Source of the DNA: an uncultured Selenomonadaceae bacterium
GTDB taxonomy: Bacteria; Bacillota; Negativicutes; Selenomonadales; Selenomonadaceae
Direction of reading: 5' to 3'
Assembly (NCBI GenBank): GCA_905235425.1
Contig: CAJOKY010000158.1
Coordinates: 1 to 5,692, forward strand
Length of the DNA: 5,692 nucleotides
Shown here piece after piece: positions 5,529 to 5,692 of this stretch (position 1 is its first letter; the number at the start of each line of letters is the position of its first letter). The notes under the pieces were generated by a model. It did no database searches. It was not told the DNA's origin and saw only the letters and a program-made list of their open reading frames with translations. The position numbers and the translations under genes were made by a program.

Positions 5529-5540
5529 AAAGGTGGTGAT
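5529..5540 (+). promoter_or_regulatory. Extended ribosome binding site of the last gene
   Basis: AAAGGTGGTGAT differs by one base from the full complement of the 16S rRNA 3' tail (AAAGGAGGTGAT). It sits 3 nt before ATG 5544 (7 nt measured from the GGTGG core), which marks that start as real although the frame is cut by the window edge. Confidence 0.75.
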
Positions 5541-5543
5541 TGT

Positions 5544-5692
5544 ATGATGAAAATTGAAGGCGTAGAAGTCAACGTCATGGGGCTTGACAATTTCACTGAG
5601 CATGACGCCAAAAAGTATATTGACTACGTGAAAGAGCGCGTGACAGAGCCGCTTAAAAGCATTGAAGTCAAACTTTGCGACGACGGCAAAGT
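5544..5692 (+). CDS. Unidentified small cytoplasmic protein, N-terminal part (3' truncated by the window)
   Basis: The frame is open from ATG 5544 to the window end (49 full codons). The start is backed by a near-perfect ribosome binding site and lies 22 bp after the MscS gene stop, so it probably belongs to the same transcript. The visible sequence begins MMKIEGVEVNVMGLDNF, continues through a charged helix-like stretch (TEHDAKKYIDYVKERV) and reaches a second strand (SIEVKLCDDGKV). A beta-alpha-beta pattern with no signal peptide or membrane segment suggests a small soluble protein. I have a vague recollection of similar short proteins in Negativicutes annotated in connection with anaerobic ribonucleotide reductase, but the visible part shows no diagnostic motif, so no function is assigned. 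The second ATG (5547) is an equally possible start. Confidence 0.7.
   Translation, partial: MMKIEGVEVNVMGLDNFTEHDAKKYIDYVKERVTEPLKSIEVKLCDDGK

Overview
The window reads as a chromosomal stretch from a motile, anaerobic, moderately AT-rich member of the Firmicutes, most likely the Negativicutes (Selenomonas/Anaerovibrio-like). The pointers are a short-chain flavodoxin closely resembling, from memory, that of Megasphaera elsdenii; a secreted M48 peptidase of a type I associate with Selenomonas relatives; a flagellar rod-binding protein; and strong AGGAGG-type ribosome binding sites. The taxonomic call is an inference. No phage, transposase, CRISPR or RNA genes were seen.

Layout: (1) positions 1-178 hold the 3' end of a FlgJ-type flagellar gene. 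(2) A heptanucleotide tandem array (about 174-306) starts over that gene's stop codon. (3) Next comes a tightly packed set: an Lrp/AsnC regulator (331-810) overlaps by 4 bp with a PLP-dependent aminotransferase (807-1964), and a secreted M48 zinc metalloprotease (1989-3119) follows 24 bp later. The regulator/enzyme pair resembles the alaR-alaT alanine transaminase operon of Bacillus subtilis. (4) A second heptamer array (3108-3317) splits into exactly 30 consecutive 7-mers and starts inside the protease's last codons. (5) A flavodoxin gene (3384-3812) has its own sigma-A-like promoter just after the array and a clear intrinsic terminator (3841-3873). (6) A GNAT acetyltransferase (3903-4418), an MscS-family channel (4430-5521, TTG start) and the beginning of a small unknown gene (5544 to the window edge) follow in the same direction with gaps of 11-22 bp. 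All genes are on the + strand.

The most unusual content is the pair of heptamer arrays. They share an identical 24-nt segment, keep a strict 7-bp period while the repeated motif changes, and both place a four-run GGG (G-quadruplex-type) motif on the mRNA strand within a few bases of the upstream stop codon. Because 7 is not a multiple of 3, the repeats put stop codons in all frames on both strands. They resemble the heptanucleotide short tandem repeats described in cyanobacteria, but their position at gene ends, extending into the last codons, deserves follow-up. The rest of the window looks like ordinary core metabolism and envelope genes.
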